Below are positions 63,202 through 64,000 of a DNA stretch of 64,000 bases, in pieces. Location of the stretch: assembly GCF_040581485.1 (NCBI RefSeq), contig NC_090134.1, positions 3,224,001 through 3,288,000 of the forward strand. The letters run 5' to 3'. The DNA comes from Linepithema humile. Taxonomy: Eukaryota; Arthropoda; Insecta; Hymenoptera; Formicidae. The translations under genes were made by a program, and so were the position numbers. Numbering within the stretch: position 1 is the first letter of the stretch; each line of letters starts with the position of its first letter. Below the pieces are notes generated by a model. The model searched no databases, had not been told where the DNA came from, and saw only the letters and a program-made list of their open reading frames with translations.

Positions 63202-63290
63202 CTTCTCTCTCTCTCTCTCTCTCTCTATCTCTTTCTTTCTCTCTCTCTCTCCCCCTCGTTCTCATTCTCTCCCCTTCTCTCTTACTCTCT
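63093..63290 (+). repeat. CT-rich microsatellite tract, about 200 bp
   Basis: Mostly CT units with CTTT and CCTT interruptions. The longest perfect stretch is 63142-63196 (27 units). Serine-leucine or arginine-glutamate repeats in the overlapping frames of 178-247 codons come from this tract. Confidence 0.98.
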
Positions 63291-64000
63291 GGGTATGGGC
63301 ACAGGGCCGTACGTGCTCTGGATACGTACGCGCCGATTTCCTCCCTCCCCGCCCGCCCGTTCCCGCGGACCCAAGATGGCACAGCCGAGTGCACCTCACC
63401 CTGCCGGCCACCTCGCATGATACGACCCAATCTGGTGTCCGTTTGGCTCCCGAGCTCTACTATTCCCGTTAACATTAAGTCGTCGAATATGCCTCCTCGC
63501 CGTTACATTTCTCTCTCTCTCTTTCTCTCTTTCTCTCTCTCTCGCACGTGGGATTTGGAATTTCCAAATTCAAGTGGCACGATTAGCAGATGGTGTATGC
63601 ACGTTGGGAAATATTAATGCGCAACATCGAAATGTCCGCAGGAATCAATAGATTTCGCGGCGAATTCTTTAGAAGCTTCGTATTAAAAGACGTATAAATT
63701 AAAAGACACGAGCGCAAGAATGTTGTGTAAATTATCTGGCTAGCTTATGCATTACATTCCTGTCTCGTGTTAATTTTATTCCAAACAGTCTAAAATTCCT
63801 ACATCGAAGGACGCGTTTATCCCTCCGTTGCAGCCAGTCCTCGCGCCAGGTGGCCGTCGATTTATAAAACATCGCAGACGGCGATATGCGCGTCTTAAAT
63901 AAAAGCTACTTGTCCCGCAGCTTATAACCGTCGCGAGTATCTCGCACGTGGATATCCTTTCGATATTTCCGAGTCGGCTCGATATCGTCTGTCGGAATAT
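63291..64000. other. CpG-rich then mixed noncoding DNA
   Basis: CpG-rich to about 63480, a CT array at 63510-63542, AT-balanced to 63790, then CpG-rich to the window end. No gene is recognised. Confidence 0.55.
63510..63542 (+). repeat. CT-rich microsatellite
   Basis: CT units with two CTTT interruptions. Confidence 0.93.

Noticed and set aside
62729..63617. Frames of 178-247 codons with Ser-Leu or Arg-Glu repeats
   Set aside because: Open only because of the CT array; frames exist in all phases and on both strands.
1..64000. CRISPR arrays, rRNA genes, telomeric TTAGG arrays, snRNA genes
   Set aside because: Looked for by eye and not found; none of the repeats has the spacer structure of a CRISPR array.

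Overview
The window looks like noncoding DNA from an insect, most likely a hymenopteran and plausibly an ant. This is inferred from texture, not from a recognised gene. AT-rich stretches alternate at roughly 0.5-1.5 kb with CpG-dense segments. Simple-sequence arrays of AG/CT, TA, GT, AC, AAGG and GTC type are frequent, and no bacterial gene organisation is visible. I found no confidently identifiable protein-coding gene, rRNA, tRNA, CRISPR array or intact transposon. The open frames are short, usually coincide with CpG-rich segments where stop codons are rare, overlap on both strands, or are translations of microsatellites. The best reading is a large intron or an intergenic gene desert.

Layout. 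1-9.8 kb: AT-rich DNA with CpG-rich segments near 0.2-0.7, 1.45-1.85, 3.3-3.9, 5.15-5.55, 6.6-6.9, 8.0-8.4 and 9.3-9.8 kb, and a 22-base G run at 5428. 9.8-18.1 kb: an A25 run, a perfect 20-bp palindrome, several CpG-rich segments and an (AG)40 array. 18.1-31.6 kb: mostly AT-rich with a (TA)n array, a possible spliced exon near 20.3 kb, a CpG-rich block at 23.1-26.2 kb, two adjacent AT-rich hairpins at 28.2 kb and a 30-bp tandem duplication at 31.2 kb. 31.6-42.9 kb: CpG-rich segments, a purine/pyrimidine switch around 36 kb with a consensus minus-strand splice donor, and a GT array. 42.9-54 kb: a possible LINE 3' end near 43.4 kb, the AT-richest part of the window (44.6-46 kb), a GTC array and large CpG-rich segments at 49.6-52.6 kb. 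54-64 kb: the best exon-like candidate (minus strand, 55059-55429), a diverged tandem duplication of about 0.2 kb at 57.2 kb, a 220-bp AAGG array, a 120-bp duplicated element with a CG run at 60.1 and 60.6 kb, and a 200-bp CT array at 63.1 kb.

There is no gene set whose joint function can be described. The signals worth following are structural (paired hairpins, duplicated CG-run element, tandem duplications, perfect palindrome) plus a few candidate exons bounded by splice-site-like sequences. None of these amounts to a demonstrated new biological system.
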